Shown: positions 24,309-34,132 of the stretch, in pieces | Position numbering within the stretch: the first letter of the stretch is position 1 | How the letters are laid out: every line of letters starts with the position of its first letter | The notes under the pieces: model-generated | The model's database searches: none | What the model was told of the DNA's origin: nothing | What the model saw: the letters and a program-made list of their open reading frames with translations, nothing else | Translations under genes and position numbers: made by a program | Assembly (NCBI RefSeq): GCF_001927285.1 | Contig: NZ_MSIG01000008.1 | Span: 124,001 to 188,000 of the forward strand | Reading direction: 5' to 3' | DNA length: 64,000 nucleotides | Source of the DNA: Mongoliimonas terrestris | GTDB lineage: Bacteria > Pseudomonadota > Alphaproteobacteria > Rhizobiales > Pleomorphomonadaceae

Positions 24309-25412
24309 ATGTGCGTACCTGTGCGGCTTCTGCGGCGCCTGTCGGGCGTCGTTGGACTTTGGCTTTCGGCCGGACTGCTGGCGGGCTGCGTGACGACCGC
24401 GCCCGCGCCGGGCGTCGGGGCGGGGGCGTGGGGAAGCCGCCTGGCGTTCCAGGCCGCCGGGCTCGCCGTGCTCGGCGAGGTCGAGAAGGCCTATGCCAAC
24501 GGCCATGAGCGCAAGCTCATCCTGGCGACCCGCTCGCGCGTGCCGGGCTCCAACTATGTTTCGGCCGCCTTCCTGGTGCCGGGCGGCGGCACCGGCTACG
24601 GACCCCGGCTCGACGACGTGCGGCCGGCGAGCAGCGCCCTCGACCAGGAACTGGCGCGCGCCATTCCGGGCGTCGCGCTCGGCCGCACCACGGCCTACGG
24701 GGAGAACGCCTACGGCCCCTACGGCTATGCCACCGGCCGCTCCGCCCGCGGCGAGCCTTGCGTCTACGGCTGGCAGCGGATCGCCGGCGGCAGCCGCCTC
24801 GGCCAGCGTGCCGGCGGCGTCGTGCAAGTGCGCCTGCGCGTCTGCGACACGCGCCTGACAGCCGCGCGCGTCGACGGGCTGATGCAGGCCTACGCGGTCG
24901 GCGCCGCGGCGCGCGCGGCGGGCGGCGGATCCGGCCGGCCGGGTGCGGGCCGCTTCGTCGACCCGGATCCGGTCTTCGCCGACGCACCGCGTGGCCGCCG
25001 GGCGCCTGCGCGCGCGGCCGCGGTGCCGACCAACGGCATGCTGGCGCTGCCCGAACTCGGCGGCATCATGGTGCCGACTGCCGGTTCAGTGGTGTCGACC
25101 GGGCGGGGCGGACCGCCGGCTGCCGGCGAGGTCATGCCGGGAGCCGGTGCGGTCCTGGTGCCCGCGCCCCTCGCCGCCGGTGCCGGCGCGTCCGGCGCCG
25201 CGGAGATCAACGCCCGCCGGTCCGCAGCTGTCGTCCCGCCGTGCGCGCAGCCGGGGCTCGGCGTGCTCTGCGCCCGTCCGGCGGTGCTGGTGCCGCCGCC
25301 GGTGCCGCTGGCGACGGGCGCCGGGGCGGGCGTGGCGCCGCCGCCGGGCGCCGGCCTGCGCATCCCGCCGCCGCCCGCGGTTCCCGCCGGTCCACCGGTC
25401 CCCGGTCCATGA
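24309..25412 (+). CDS. bcsN: Cellulose biosynthesis protein BcsN (lipoprotein)
   Basis: A 367-residue outer-envelope lipoprotein: N-terminal hydrophobic stretch and lipobox LLAGC around residues 22-26. The region EKAYANGHERKLILATRSRVPGS-like to CVYGWQRI matches the BcsN family found with rhizobial cellulose operons. The C-terminal 150 residues are Ala/Gly/Pro-rich and look disordered. ATG 24309 has GGAAGGAG at a good distance, better than ATG 24303, which is too close to it. It opens the cellulose operon, 61 bp before bcsA, behind an AT-rich promoter region. Confidence 0.78.
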   Translation: MCVPVRLLRRLSGVVGLWLSAGLLAGCVTTAPAPGVGAGAWGSRLAFQAAGLAVLGEVEKAYANGHERKLILATRSRVPGSNYVSAAFLVPGGGTGYGPRLDDVRPASSALDQELARAIPGVALGRTTAYGENAYGPYGYATGRSARGEPCVYGWQRIAGGSRLGQRAGGVVQVRLRVCDTRLTAARVDGLMQAYAVGAAARAAGGGSGRPGAGRFVDPDPVFADAPRGRRAPARAAAVPTNGMLALPELGGIMVPTAGSVVSTGRGGPPAAGEVMPGAGAVLVPAPLAAGAGASGAAEINARRSAAVVPPCAQPGLGVLCARPAVLVPPPVPLATGAGAGVAPPPGAGLRIPPPPAVPAGPPVPGP

Positions 25413-25473
25413 TCCCGCTCTCCCGGAGCGCCGTCCCCACCCGGACGGCCGAACCCCTGAAGGCCGCCCTGCC

Positions 25474-27654
25474 ATGACGACGACGGTCTTTGCCTTCCTC
25501 GGACTGCTGGCGCTGGCGATCATCGCCAGCCTCGTGTCGCTGCCGGTCAGCCTGCAGGCCAACCTGGTGGCGGGCTTTGCCACCGTCGCCCTGATGGCCG
25601 TGCTGCACGCGGTGCGCTCGGAGGGCGTCTGGCGCATCGTCACGCTCACCCTCGGCGTGACTGTGGTGCTCCGCTACGTGGTGTGGCGCACCGCCACCAC
25701 CTTGCCGTCGGCGGAGAGCCTCGCCGACTTCATCCCCGGCCTGATCCTCTACCTGGCCGAGATGGCCGGCATCCTCATGCTGGGCGTCACCCTCTTCGTC
25801 ATCGCCAAGCCGCTGCCGCCCCGCCCGGCGCCGCCGCTGCCGGACGACCTGCCGACGGTGGACGTGCTGGTACCGAGCTACAACGAGGACGCCGACCTGC
25901 TCGCCACCACGCTGGCGGCCGCCAAGGCGATGGACTATCCGGCCGACCGGTTCACGGTGTGGCTGCTCGACGACGGCGGCACCCGGCAGAAGCGGGAATC
26001 CGACCGGTTCGAGGAGGCGGCTGCGGCGCGCCGGCGGCACGCGGACCTGCAGGCGCTCTGCGCCGACCTCGGCGTCCGCTACCTGACGCGCGACCGGAAC
26101 CTCGACGCCAAGGCCGGCAACATCAACCACGCGCTCGGCCACTGCAACGGCGACCTCGTGGTGGTGTTCGACGCCGACCATGCGCCCACCCGCGACTTCC
26201 TGCAGCAGACCGTCGGCCACTTCGCCGAAGACGACCGTCTGTTCCTGGTGCAGAGCCCCCACTTCTTCGTCAATCCGGATCCGGTGGAGCGCAACCTCGG
26301 CACGTTCCAGCGCATGCCGGCCGAGAACGAGATGTTCTACGGGCTGATCCAGCGCGGCCTCGACAAGTGGAACGGCAGCTTCTTCTGCGGCTCCGCCGCC
26401 GTGCTGCGCCGGTCGGCCCTCGACCAGGTCGGCGGCATCCAGACGGACTCCATCACCGAGGACAGCGAGACCGCGCTCCGCCTGCACGCCCTCGGCTGGA
26501 CCAGCCTCTACGTGGACCGGCCCATGGTGGCGGGCCTGCAGCCGGCCACCTTCGCCAGCTTCGTCGGCCAGCGCACCCGCTGGGCCCAGGGGATGATCCA
26601 GATCCTGATCTTCCACACCCCGTTCCTGAAGGCCGGCCTCAGCACGCCCCAGCGCATCGCCTATGCGTCGAGCATCCTGTTCTGGATGTTCCCGCTCTGG
26701 CGCATGGTCTTCCTGATGGCGCCGCTCTGCTACATCTTCCTGGATTTGCAGATCTTCAACGCCTCCGGGTCGGAATTCGTCAGCTACACGGTCCCCTACA
26801 TCCTCGCCAACATGATGCTGCAGAACTACATTTACGGCGCCTACCGGCGGCCGTGGATTTCGGAACTCTACGAATACGTGCTGTCGGTCTACCTGCTGCC
26901 GGCCGTGATCAGCGTCCTCGTCAGCCCGCGCAAGCCCGCGTTCAAGGTGACGGCGAAGAACGAAGAGGTGACGGAACCGCACCTGTCGCCGATGGCCAAG
27001 CCCTTCTTCCTGATCTTCGCCCTGATGGCCCTCGGGCTCGTCATGACGGCGGTCCGCTACGCCACCGACCCGTTCCGCGCCGACATGACGCTGATGGTCG
27101 GCGGCTGGAACCTCTTCAACCTGCTCCTTGCCGGCTGCGCCCTCGGGGCGGTGTCCGAGCGGCCGGACGACCGCTGGCAGACCCTGCCGGTCCGGCGCCG
27201 CTGCGACCTCGTCCAGGGCGACCGGGTCTGGCCGGCAGTCGTCGACGCCGTCACCGGGACGGGTCTGCAGGCGCGGGTGGAGGGCGACCACCGCGAGCTC
27301 GCGCCGGGCAGCCTCGCCACCTTGCGCCTGCCGACCCGGGACAACGACCCGGTGCTGGAGGCGGTGGTGACCGTGAAGGCCGGCGAGCGCGTGCTGCACG
27401 GCCCGGTCTCGCTCGGCTTCGTCGGCGGGCCGGCGGAACGCGGACGGATGACCGCCGACCTCGTCTACGGGGACAGCACGCGCTGGGTGGAGACGCTGCG
27501 GGCCCGCCGCTCCGGCATGGGGCTGATCGCCGGCACCCTGACCTTCCTCTTGCTCTCAGCCAAGCAGACCGCGCGCGGCCTCTACTACCTCGTCCGTCAC
27601 GCCCGGCCGAAGGCGCTAAAGAACGCGCCGGCTGGCCAGGAGGCGACCCGATGA
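25474..27654 (+). CDS. bcsA: Cellulose synthase catalytic subunit (UDP-glucose processive glycosyltransferase)
   Basis: A 726-residue inner-membrane enzyme that polymerises beta-1,4-glucan from UDP-glucose and threads it through the membrane. GT2 motifs are intact: LLDDGG (Asp166/167), FDADHAP (233-239), TED (328-330) and QRTRW (366-370). Membrane helices flank the catalytic domain at about 1-110 and 400-560. The C-terminal PilZ-like region (about 565-690) is recognisable, but I do not see a clear RxxxR motif for cyclic di-GMP. ATG 25474 fits the family N-terminus. The stop overlaps the bcsB start (ATGA). Confidence 0.95.
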   Translation: MTTTVFAFLGLLALAIIASLVSLPVSLQANLVAGFATVALMAVLHAVRSEGVWRIVTLTLGVTVVLRYVVWRTATTLPSAESLADFIPGLILYLAEMAGILMLGVTLFVIAKPLPPRPAPPLPDDLPTVDVLVPSYNEDADLLATTLAAAKAMDYPADRFTVWLLDDGGTRQKRESDRFEEAAAARRRHADLQALCADLGVRYLTRDRNLDAKAGNINHALGHCNGDLVVVFDADHAPTRDFLQQTVGHFAEDDRLFLVQSPHFFVNPDPVERNLGTFQRMPAENEMFYGLIQRGLDKWNGSFFCGSAAVLRRSALDQVGGIQTDSITEDSETALRLHALGWTSLYVDRPMVAGLQPATFASFVGQRTRWAQGMIQILIFHTPFLKAGLSTPQRIAYASSILFWMFPLWRMVFLMAPLCYIFLDLQIFNASGSEFVSYTVPYILANMMLQNYIYGAYRRPWISELYEYVLSVYLLPAVISVLVSPRKPAFKVTAKNEEVTEPHLSPMAKPFFLIFALMALGLVMTAVRYATDPFRADMTLMVGGWNLFNLLLAGCALGAVSERPDDRWQTLPVRRRCDLVQGDRVWPAVVDAVTGTGLQARVEGDHRELAPGSLATLRLPTRDNDPVLEAVVTVKAGERVLHGPVSLGFVGGPAERGRMTADLVYGDSTRWVETLRARRSGMGLIAGTLTFLLLSAKQTARGLYYLVRHARPKALKNAPAGQEATR

Positions 27655-30092
27655 TCCGCTTTGTCGTGCTTCTCGCCATGGTGCTGTCGGCGCTTCCGGC
27701 CGCCGCGGAGGACGCGCCGCCGTTCGCGATGGGGCCGGCGGCTGTCCACCCCGATCCGGCTGCCGGGGCGGGCGCCCCCGCTCCAGGCTCGCCCGGATCC
27801 GGAACGGCCGATGCCGCCGGCCCGATCTTCCGGATCGGCCCGGTCGTCGGCGGGGCAGAGGCCATCCCCGGACCAGCCCAACCGCTTGCCGCCGCCCCGA
27901 TCGAGCGTCCTGCCGCCGCCGCCGTGCCCGCCGGCCGGCGCAAGCTCATCGTGCCGGTGCGCAGCCTGCGCCTCGAGGGCGAGGAGGATTATGCCGCCTG
28001 GACGGTCCATCTGTCGGCGAGCGAGGCGCTGGCGCCGGTGGCGCTGGAGCTCGGCTTCATCAACTCGGTCTTCGTCATGCCGGAGGCCTCCCAGCTTCGC
28101 GTGGTGGTGAACGACACGGTAGTGGTGCTCCGCCCGTTGGCCTCCTCCGCCGACGAGGACCGGCTCTCGGTGCCGCTGCCGGCCGGGCTTCTGAAGGCCG
28201 GCGCCAACCGGATCCGGATGGAGGTGACCCAGCGCCACCGCACCGACTGCACGGTGCAATCCACCTTCGACCTCTGGACGGACATCGACCCGCGCGCCAC
28301 CGCCCTCGTCTTCCCGACGCTCTCGGCCGGCGGGGCCATGGCGCTCGACGACCTTGGCGCCGTCGGGGTGGACGCCAACGGGCGCGCCACCATCCTGATC
28401 GCCACGCCGGCCGGCGACCGGACGGAGGCGGCCGCCAGCGTGCTGGCCGTCGCCCAGGCGATCGCCCTTCGGCTGCAGCAGCCGAACCAGGTGGTCCGGG
28501 TGGTGGAGCGGCTGCCCGCCGAGATCGGCCCGGGCGTGGTGCCGGTGCTGGTCGGGCGGAGCGCCGACCTGCGGGGGCTCGCCGACCTCCCCGCGCCGGC
28601 CCCGGACCGGCCCTATGCGGGCTTCGTCGCCGGACGCTCCGGACAGGCGGTGCTCCTCGTCACCGCGCCGGACTGGACCGGCGTCGCCGCCGCCGCCCGG
28701 CGGCTGGAGCCCGCCGCCGACGCGCCGGGCCGCCGGACGGAGGCGGCGGACCTCGGGCTCCTGCGCACGGCGCTCGGCCCGGTCGCCACCGAGGCGGCGC
28801 GGTTCAGCTTCGCCGACCTCGGCATCGCCACCCAGGAGATCGCCGGCCGGCGCTTCTCCACGCGCTTCGCCATCCAGGTGCCGGCGGACTTCTACGCGGC
28901 CGCCTCCGGCACCGGCCGGATCCACCTCGACGCCGCCTACGCGCCGGAGGTGGTGCCGGGCGGCCGGTTCGACGTGTTCGTCAACGGTCAGGCGGCCGCT
29001 TCCCTGCCGATCGGCGGATCGCGGGACGTGGTGCTGCGCGATTTCGTCATCGACGTGCCGCTCCGGGCCTTCCGGCCCGGCGTCAACGAGATCGAGATCC
29101 AGATCATCACCGAGACCGTGGAGGACCGGCTCTGTCCGCCGGGCGCCGCCGCCAACGCGGCCAGCCGTTTCGTCCTGTTCGACACCAGCGCGTTCGAGAT
29201 GCCGTCGTTCGCCCGGGTGGCGCGCTGGCCGGACCTGTCGGCCCTCGCCACCACCGGCTACCCCTACGCCTCGCGGCAGGACCCCCTCCCGGTGGTGCTG
29301 GCCGCCACCGACGACACCACCCTGTCGGCGGCCGCCACCCTGGTGGCCCGGCTTGCCCGCGCCAGCGACCAGGTGCTGCCGCTCGTCCTCGACCGCCGGC
29401 AGGCGCCGGGTTCCGCCCTCTTCGTCGGCACCGCCGCCCAGTTCGGATCGGGCGTGATGACGGCCTTCGGGCTTGCCGAGACGCTGCGCACCGGCTGGCA
29501 GCCGGTGCGGGCGATCGCCGGGCTGGACCGGGCCGCCCGGGCGCCGGTGTCCTTTCCGGGCGGCGACGCGGTGGCGGTGGCGGAGCGGTGGCAGGAGATC
29601 ACCCGCCAGTCCGGCGCGGGCGGCTATGTGGGCTGGGTTGCCGACGCGCTGGAGGCCCGGCTCGGCATCTCGTTCGCCGATCTGAGGATCCAGCCGCCGG
29701 CGGATCTCTCCTACGTGCCGCCCGCCGGCTCGGCCGCCATCCTGGCCCAGGCGATCAGCCCGTCGGGCGCGGGCGCCTGGACCATGCTGACCGGCCCCTC
29801 GCCGGCCTCGCTGCTCGCCGGGGCCGAGGCGCTCGCCGGGTCGAGCCTCTGGACCGGGATCGACGGGCGCATCGTGGTCTGGCGGATCGGCGCCGACCGG
29901 GTCGTCACCGTGCCGGCCACCGACGCGCGGCTGGTGCCGACGGCGCCGCTGTCACTCGCCAACCTCCGCCTGATTCTTGCCAACTGGGTGTCGGAGAACC
30001 TCCTGGTGTTCGCCGCCGGCCTGATCGCCGCGAGCCTCCTCTGCGGCCTCGCCGCCTCCGTCGTCCTCGACCGCTCGGGGCGGCCGTCATGA
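27651..30092 (+). CDS. bcsB: Cellulose synthase periplasmic subunit BcsB
   Basis: An 813-residue protein with a Sec signal (first 20 residues, ending PAAAE), a Pro/Ala-rich spacer, two repeats of a carbohydrate-binding-like plus flavodoxin-like arrangement in the periplasm, and a single C-terminal membrane anchor (LLVFAAGLIAASLLCGLAA). The VTQRHRTDCTVQSTFDLWTD segment is typical of the family. BcsB guides the glucan from BcsA across the periplasm. It overlaps bcsA and bcsZ by ATGA junctions, so the subunits are translationally coupled. Confidence 0.94.
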   Translation: MIRFVVLLAMVLSALPAAAEDAPPFAMGPAAVHPDPAAGAGAPAPGSPGSGTADAAGPIFRIGPVVGGAEAIPGPAQPLAAAPIERPAAAAVPAGRRKLIVPVRSLRLEGEEDYAAWTVHLSASEALAPVALELGFINSVFVMPEASQLRVVVNDTVVVLRPLASSADEDRLSVPLPAGLLKAGANRIRMEVTQRHRTDCTVQSTFDLWTDIDPRATALVFPTLSAGGAMALDDLGAVGVDANGRATILIATPAGDRTEAAASVLAVAQAIALRLQQPNQVVRVVERLPAEIGPGVVPVLVGRSADLRGLADLPAPAPDRPYAGFVAGRSGQAVLLVTAPDWTGVAAAARRLEPAADAPGRRTEAADLGLLRTALGPVATEAARFSFADLGIATQEIAGRRFSTRFAIQVPADFYAAASGTGRIHLDAAYAPEVVPGGRFDVFVNGQAAASLPIGGSRDVVLRDFVIDVPLRAFRPGVNEIEIQIITETVEDRLCPPGAAANAASRFVLFDTSAFEMPSFARVARWPDLSALATTGYPYASRQDPLPVVLAATDDTTLSAAATLVARLARASDQVLPLVLDRRQAPGSALFVGTAAQFGSGVMTAFGLAETLRTGWQPVRAIAGLDRAARAPVSFPGGDAVAVAERWQEITRQSGAGGYVGWVADALEARLGISFADLRIQPPADLSYVPPAGSAAILAQAISPSGAGAWTMLTGPSPASLLAGAEALAGSSLWTGIDGRIVVWRIGADRVVTVPATDARLVPTAPLSLANLRLILANWVSENLLVFAAGLIAASLLCGLAASVVLDRSGRPS

Positions 30093-31165
30093 AGGCGCTC
30101 GCCGCCCTCGGCCTGTCGGCCGCCTTCCTGCTGGCCGCGGCGGCCCCGGCGGGCCACCGGCTCGCCGCCCACGTGGACGACGGCGGACGCGGCTCGGTGA
30201 CGGCCGCCGAGTGGGCGCTCTACCGGGCGCGCTTCGTGACGGCGGACGGGCGGGTGGTCGACGACGGCAACGGCGGCGTCTCCCATTCGGAGGGCCAGGG
30301 CTACGGCATGTTGCTGGCGCTCGCCGCCGGCGATGAGGCGACCTTCCGGGCGCTCTGGAATTTCGCGGCGACGCGCCTGCGCCGCCCGGACGGGCTGTTC
30401 GCCTGGCGCTACGACCCGGCGGCCGACCCGCCGGTGGGCGATCCGAACACGGCGAGCGACGGCGACCTCTTGATCGCCTACGCGCTGCTGCGCGCCGCCT
30501 CGGCCTTCGCCGAGCCGGGCTATGCCAGGGAGGCGTTGGCGATCGCCGGGCGGCTCGCGGAGACGGTGCTCCTTCGCCACGACGGCGGTGTCGTGCTCCT
30601 GCCGGGGGTGAGCGGATTCGGCGCGGCCGACCGGCCCGACGGGCCGGTGGTCAACCCCTCCTACCTGGTCCTGGAGGCGATCGCGGCCTTCGGCCTCCTC
30701 CTGCCGGACAGCGACTGGCGCGCGCTGGGAGCGTCCGCGCCCCGCTTCCTGTCGCGCGCCGTCGCCGGCCCGGACCGGCTGCCGCCCGAATGGCTCTCCG
30801 TCGCCGGGCCGGTGCCGGTGCCGGCGGAGCGCTTTCCGGCCGTGTTCGGCTACAACGCCCTCCGGCTGCCGCTTTATCTGATGCGCGCCGGCCTTCACGA
30901 CCACCCGACGGCGGCGGCCGTGGCGGCGGCGTGGCTGCGCCGGAGCGGCGGCCGGCCGGCGGTGCTGTCGCTCGCCGACGGCACGGTCACGGAGCCGCTG
31001 CCGGATCCGGGCTACCGGATCATCCTCGCCGCGCTCGCCTGCGCCCGCGCGGGCACGCCCGTGCCGGCCGATCTCGCCCGGTTCGAGCCGACGCTCTACT
31101 ACCCGTCCACCCTCCATCTGCTGACGCTCAGCCACCTGAGGTTGAGCCACAAGGAGTGCCTATGA
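30089..31165 (+). CDS. bcsZ: Endo-beta-1,4-glucanase of family GH8
   Basis: A 358-residue secreted glucanase. Signal peptide in the first 20 residues. The GH8 signature HSEGQGYGM holds the catalytic acid Glu68, and ASDGDLLIAYAL (Asp124/126) holds the partner Asp. The ERFPAVFGYNALRLPLYL stretch is also typical of the family. Such glucanases trim or release nascent cellulose and are needed for normal synthesis. Start and stop overlap the neighbouring operon genes by four bases. Confidence 0.93.
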   Translation: MKALAALGLSAAFLLAAAAPAGHRLAAHVDDGGRGSVTAAEWALYRARFVTADGRVVDDGNGGVSHSEGQGYGMLLALAAGDEATFRALWNFAATRLRRPDGLFAWRYDPAADPPVGDPNTASDGDLLIAYALLRAASAFAEPGYAREALAIAGRLAETVLLRHDGGVVLLPGVSGFGAADRPDGPVVNPSYLVLEAIAAFGLLLPDSDWRALGASAPRFLSRAVAGPDRLPPEWLSVAGPVPVPAERFPAVFGYNALRLPLYLMRAGLHDHPTAAAVAAAWLRRSGGRPAVLSLADGTVTEPLPDPGYRIILAALACARAGTPVPADLARFEPTLYYPSTLHLLTLSHLRLSHKECL

Positions 31166-33456
31166 GCAAGACCGTGTCCCTCGCCGTCGCGGCGCTCGCC
31201 GTGTTCGTGGTCTATGCCGGCCCGGACCTCGGCACTCCGACCTTCCTGCCGGCCGTGGCGGCCGATCCGTCGCCGGTGGTGATCCGCGACGTGCTCGCGC
31301 AGGCCGCCACGCCGCCGGCGCTCGCCGAGCCGCTGCGTCCGCCGGCGGAAGCGCCCGCGGCGGAAGCGCCCGCGGCCGAGGTCTTTCCGCTCCTCGCCGA
31401 CGGTGCCCTGCCGACCGGCACGGTGCCGGCGGCCGACCCGGCCCTTGCGCCCGCCACACGGGCGGGCGGCGATGTGGACGAGACCGCGCTCCACTATTTC
31501 GCCCGGGAGGGCGACATCCGCCGGCTGGAGGCGGAGGCGGCGCGGCTGGAGGCGCTCTACCCGGGCTGGGTGCGGCCGGCGGACCTCGGCCGGGCCGGCG
31601 GACGGCCCGACCCGGAGATCGACCGCCTGTGGCGGCTGCAGGCGCGCGGCCAGTTCGCCGAGGTGCGCCAGGCGATCGCCGACCGCCAGGCGCGCGAGCC
31701 CGACTGGCCGGTGCCGGAGGACCTCGCGACGGCGATCCGCGTCGGCGAGAAGCGCCAGCAGCTGGTGGCGGCGGCCGAAGCGGAGCGCTGGCCGGCGGTG
31801 CTGGCGGTGGCGACCGAGACGCCGGACCTCCTCGTCTGCGCCGAGATGAACGTGCTCTGGCACGTTGCGACGGCCTTCGCGGCCACCGACCAGCCGGGGC
31901 GCGCCGGCGACGTCTACACGCACATCCTGACCCATTGCGACAACCCGGCCGAACGGCTCGCCACCCTGCAGAAGGCGGCCGAGCGGCTGCCGCGCGCGGC
32001 ACTGACCGCCCTTTTCGCCCTGGAGCGCCCCGACAGTACGGGCGCGCCGGAGTTCGCCGCCCTCAGGGCCGAGATCGCCCGGAGCGCCATCGTGGCGGCC
32101 ATCAACGACCCGGACATGGCGCTGGCGGACGCGGACCGGGCCGTGCTGGAGGCGGCCGGCCGTGCTGCGGCCGACGCCCGCGACGCGCTGCTCCTCGGCT
32201 GGTATCACCTGAAGCGGACCACTGCCGCCGACGCGGAGACCTGGTTCCGGCTCGCCGGCGAACGCCAGCCGTCCGCCGAGGCGGCCGAGGGGCTGGGGCT
32301 CGCCCTCATCGCGGCGGAACGCCCGGCCGAGGCGGAGGCGGTGCTTTATCCCCATCACGCGGCCTCGGAGGATCTGGCGAAGGTCTACGCGGCGGCCGTC
32401 GCCCGGCTGCTCGCGACGGAGCCGCGGGCGACCATCGAGCCGCCGGTGATCGAGCGCATCGTCCAGGTGGTGATGGCGACCCGCAACGCGGACCTCGCCC
32501 AGCAGGTCGGCTGGTACGCCTATGCGCTCGGGCAGGTGGAGACGGCCGGCCAGTGGCAGGCGACCGCCCTCGTCTGGGCGCCCGACCTGGAGGACGCGGC
32601 CTTCGGCCTCCTGATCGCCCGCCAGGCGCGGGACGACAAGGCGGGCGTGGCGGAGATCGCCCGCCTGTGGGCGGCCCGCTCGCCGCGCATCGCCGAGGCG
32701 GTGGCGCTTGCCGCCGCGCCGGGGCGCCGCGCGCCGCAGGCCGTCGCCGCGGTGGCGACGACCGGGTGGCGGGACGCCACGCCGGCGGCCTATTGGCCGT
32801 CGGCGGCCGGGACCGCCGCGTCGGCGGCCGGGACCGCCGCGGAAGCGGCCTTCGCCCACATGCCGACCGGCTCGCTGGGGGTGTTGCCAGCGGCCTATGG
32901 CTCGGCGAACGGGGCGATCCCCGGTGGCGGGGCGGCCGCACGGGTCGACGACGGCGGGTGGGACGCGACGGCGGGCGGCGGCCAGGGGCTGGCGCGCGGC
33001 TGGTCGCTGATGCGGCTGAACCGCCCCTACGAGGCGCTCGCCCATTTCGAGCGGGCGCTCGGCACCGGCGGCGCCCGGGCCCGGCAGGACGCGGCCTACG
33101 GCCTGTCGCTCGCCTATCTGCGCCTCGGCATGACCCGGGAGGCCGCCGCCGCGGCGGCGGTGCCGCAGTCGGCTCCCCGGAGCGCGGAGCTGGAGGCCGC
33201 CATCCTGGCCGACGACAGCTTGGCGGCCTTCTCGGCCGGCGCCTTTCGCGAGACGGTTGCCCTCCTCGACGCGCGTGGCGCGGTGGCGGCGGAGACGACC
33301 GACCTGATGACCTTGCGCGGCTGGGCGCACTATCACATGCGCGAGTTCGCCGCCGCCAGGGACCTGTTCCAGGCCGCCGCCGCGGCGGGTCACCGGCCAG
33401 CCCTCGAAGGTCTGGCCGCGCTGGAGAGCCGCCGACCCTTGATGCGGGGATCGTGA
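31162..33456 (+). CDS. Tetratricopeptide-type periplasmic protein of the cellulose operon
   Basis: A 764-residue protein with a signal-like N-terminus, an Ala/Pro/Glu-rich spacer with small duplications near 31340, then helical repeats of TPR type through to the C-terminus (for example AMNRPYEALAHFERALG-like and GLSLAYLRLGMTREAA). It sits where bcsC is found in enterobacterial operons but ends in helices, without a beta-barrel porin domain. It therefore probably acts as a scaffold rather than the outer-membrane pore. AAGGAG precedes ATG 31162, which overlaps the bcsZ stop. Confidence 0.8.
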   Translation: MSKTVSLAVAALAVFVVYAGPDLGTPTFLPAVAADPSPVVIRDVLAQAATPPALAEPLRPPAEAPAAEAPAAEVFPLLADGALPTGTVPAADPALAPATRAGGDVDETALHYFAREGDIRRLEAEAARLEALYPGWVRPADLGRAGGRPDPEIDRLWRLQARGQFAEVRQAIADRQAREPDWPVPEDLATAIRVGEKRQQLVAAAEAERWPAVLAVATETPDLLVCAEMNVLWHVATAFAATDQPGRAGDVYTHILTHCDNPAERLATLQKAAERLPRAALTALFALERPDSTGAPEFAALRAEIARSAIVAAINDPDMALADADRAVLEAAGRAAADARDALLLGWYHLKRTTAADAETWFRLAGERQPSAEAAEGLGLALIAAERPAEAEAVLYPHHAASEDLAKVYAAAVARLLATEPRATIEPPVIERIVQVVMATRNADLAQQVGWYAYALGQVETAGQWQATALVWAPDLEDAAFGLLIARQARDDKAGVAEIARLWAARSPRIAEAVALAAAPGRRAPQAVAAVATTGWRDATPAAYWPSAAGTAASAAGTAAEAAFAHMPTGSLGVLPAAYGSANGAIPGGGAAARVDDGGWDATAGGGQGLARGWSLMRLNRPYEALAHFERALGTGGARARQDAAYGLSLAYLRLGMTREAAAAAAVPQSAPRSAELEAAILADDSLAAFSAGAFRETVALLDARGAVAAETTDLMTLRGWAHYHMREFAAARDLFQAAAAAGHRPALEGLAALESRRPLMRGS

Positions 33457-33687
33457 GTCGAAGGAGCCATGCAGAAACGGATTAACGAGATCTGAAACCG
33501 AGAGCGTCCATGATCTGCGTGCATTGCTGCGATGCAACAAAGACATCTGCTCATGGGCGCCCGACGCACCTATCTTCCGGTCAACGAAAACGCCGGAAAC
33601 CGCGTCGCGGGACCCCCGGCCGCCAGACCGCCCCACCGCGGTCGCGCACCCTCGGACCGCGTCGCGGTCCCATCAACGGAGGCCGTC

Positions 33688-33849
33688 ATGTTCGGACCCA
33701 TCGCCAAGGCTCGCAAGGCCTGGACCCGCTTCGTCTCCTTCGACCCGGAGAACGCCTACCTCAACGAGGCCATGGACCGGATCGACCTGGAACGCCGCCA
33801 GCGCGAGATCGACGCCGGCAAGTTCCGCCGGGCGCCGTCCTACTACTGA
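33688..33849 (+). CDS. Small DUF3563-type protein
   Basis: A 53-residue protein with GGAGG six bases before ATG 33688. The stretch AYLNEAMDRIDLERRQREID matches short DUF3563 proteins, in which L-x-x-x-x-D-x-x-D-L-E-R-R is conserved. No function is known for the family. A hairpin follows at 33856. Confidence 0.75.
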   Translation: MFGPIAKARKAWTRFVSFDPENAYLNEAMDRIDLERRQREIDAGKFRRAPSYY

Positions 33850-33855
33850 TGTTCG

Positions 33856-33893
33856 GCTCATGACGGCTCGGCTGGTTCGACCGTCATGAGCTT
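33856..33893 (+). terminator. Possible terminator after the DUF3563 gene
   Basis: An 11-bp perfect stem, GCTCATGACGG / CCGTCATGAGC, with a 14-base loop, seven bases after the stop. Only TT follows, so termination strength is uncertain. Confidence 0.5.
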
Positions 33894-34132
33894 GACCCGT
33901 CGCCGCGCATTCGGCCCGCAATGAGGCCGGCCGCGCGGGATGTGGGCTCGTTGGGGGCGGTCCTCCGTATTGGCCCTCTCCCGTCCGCCCGCCCGCCGCG
34001 CTTGACGGTGAAAAACTGGCCCGTCATACTCAAGTTCAATCTTCCCCGAAGCCTTGACCTTCGGACAGAGGCTTGAACGATGACCGGACCTTTCACCTCG
34101 ACCCGGCTGCCGCTCGGCACGGGAGGCCAGAC

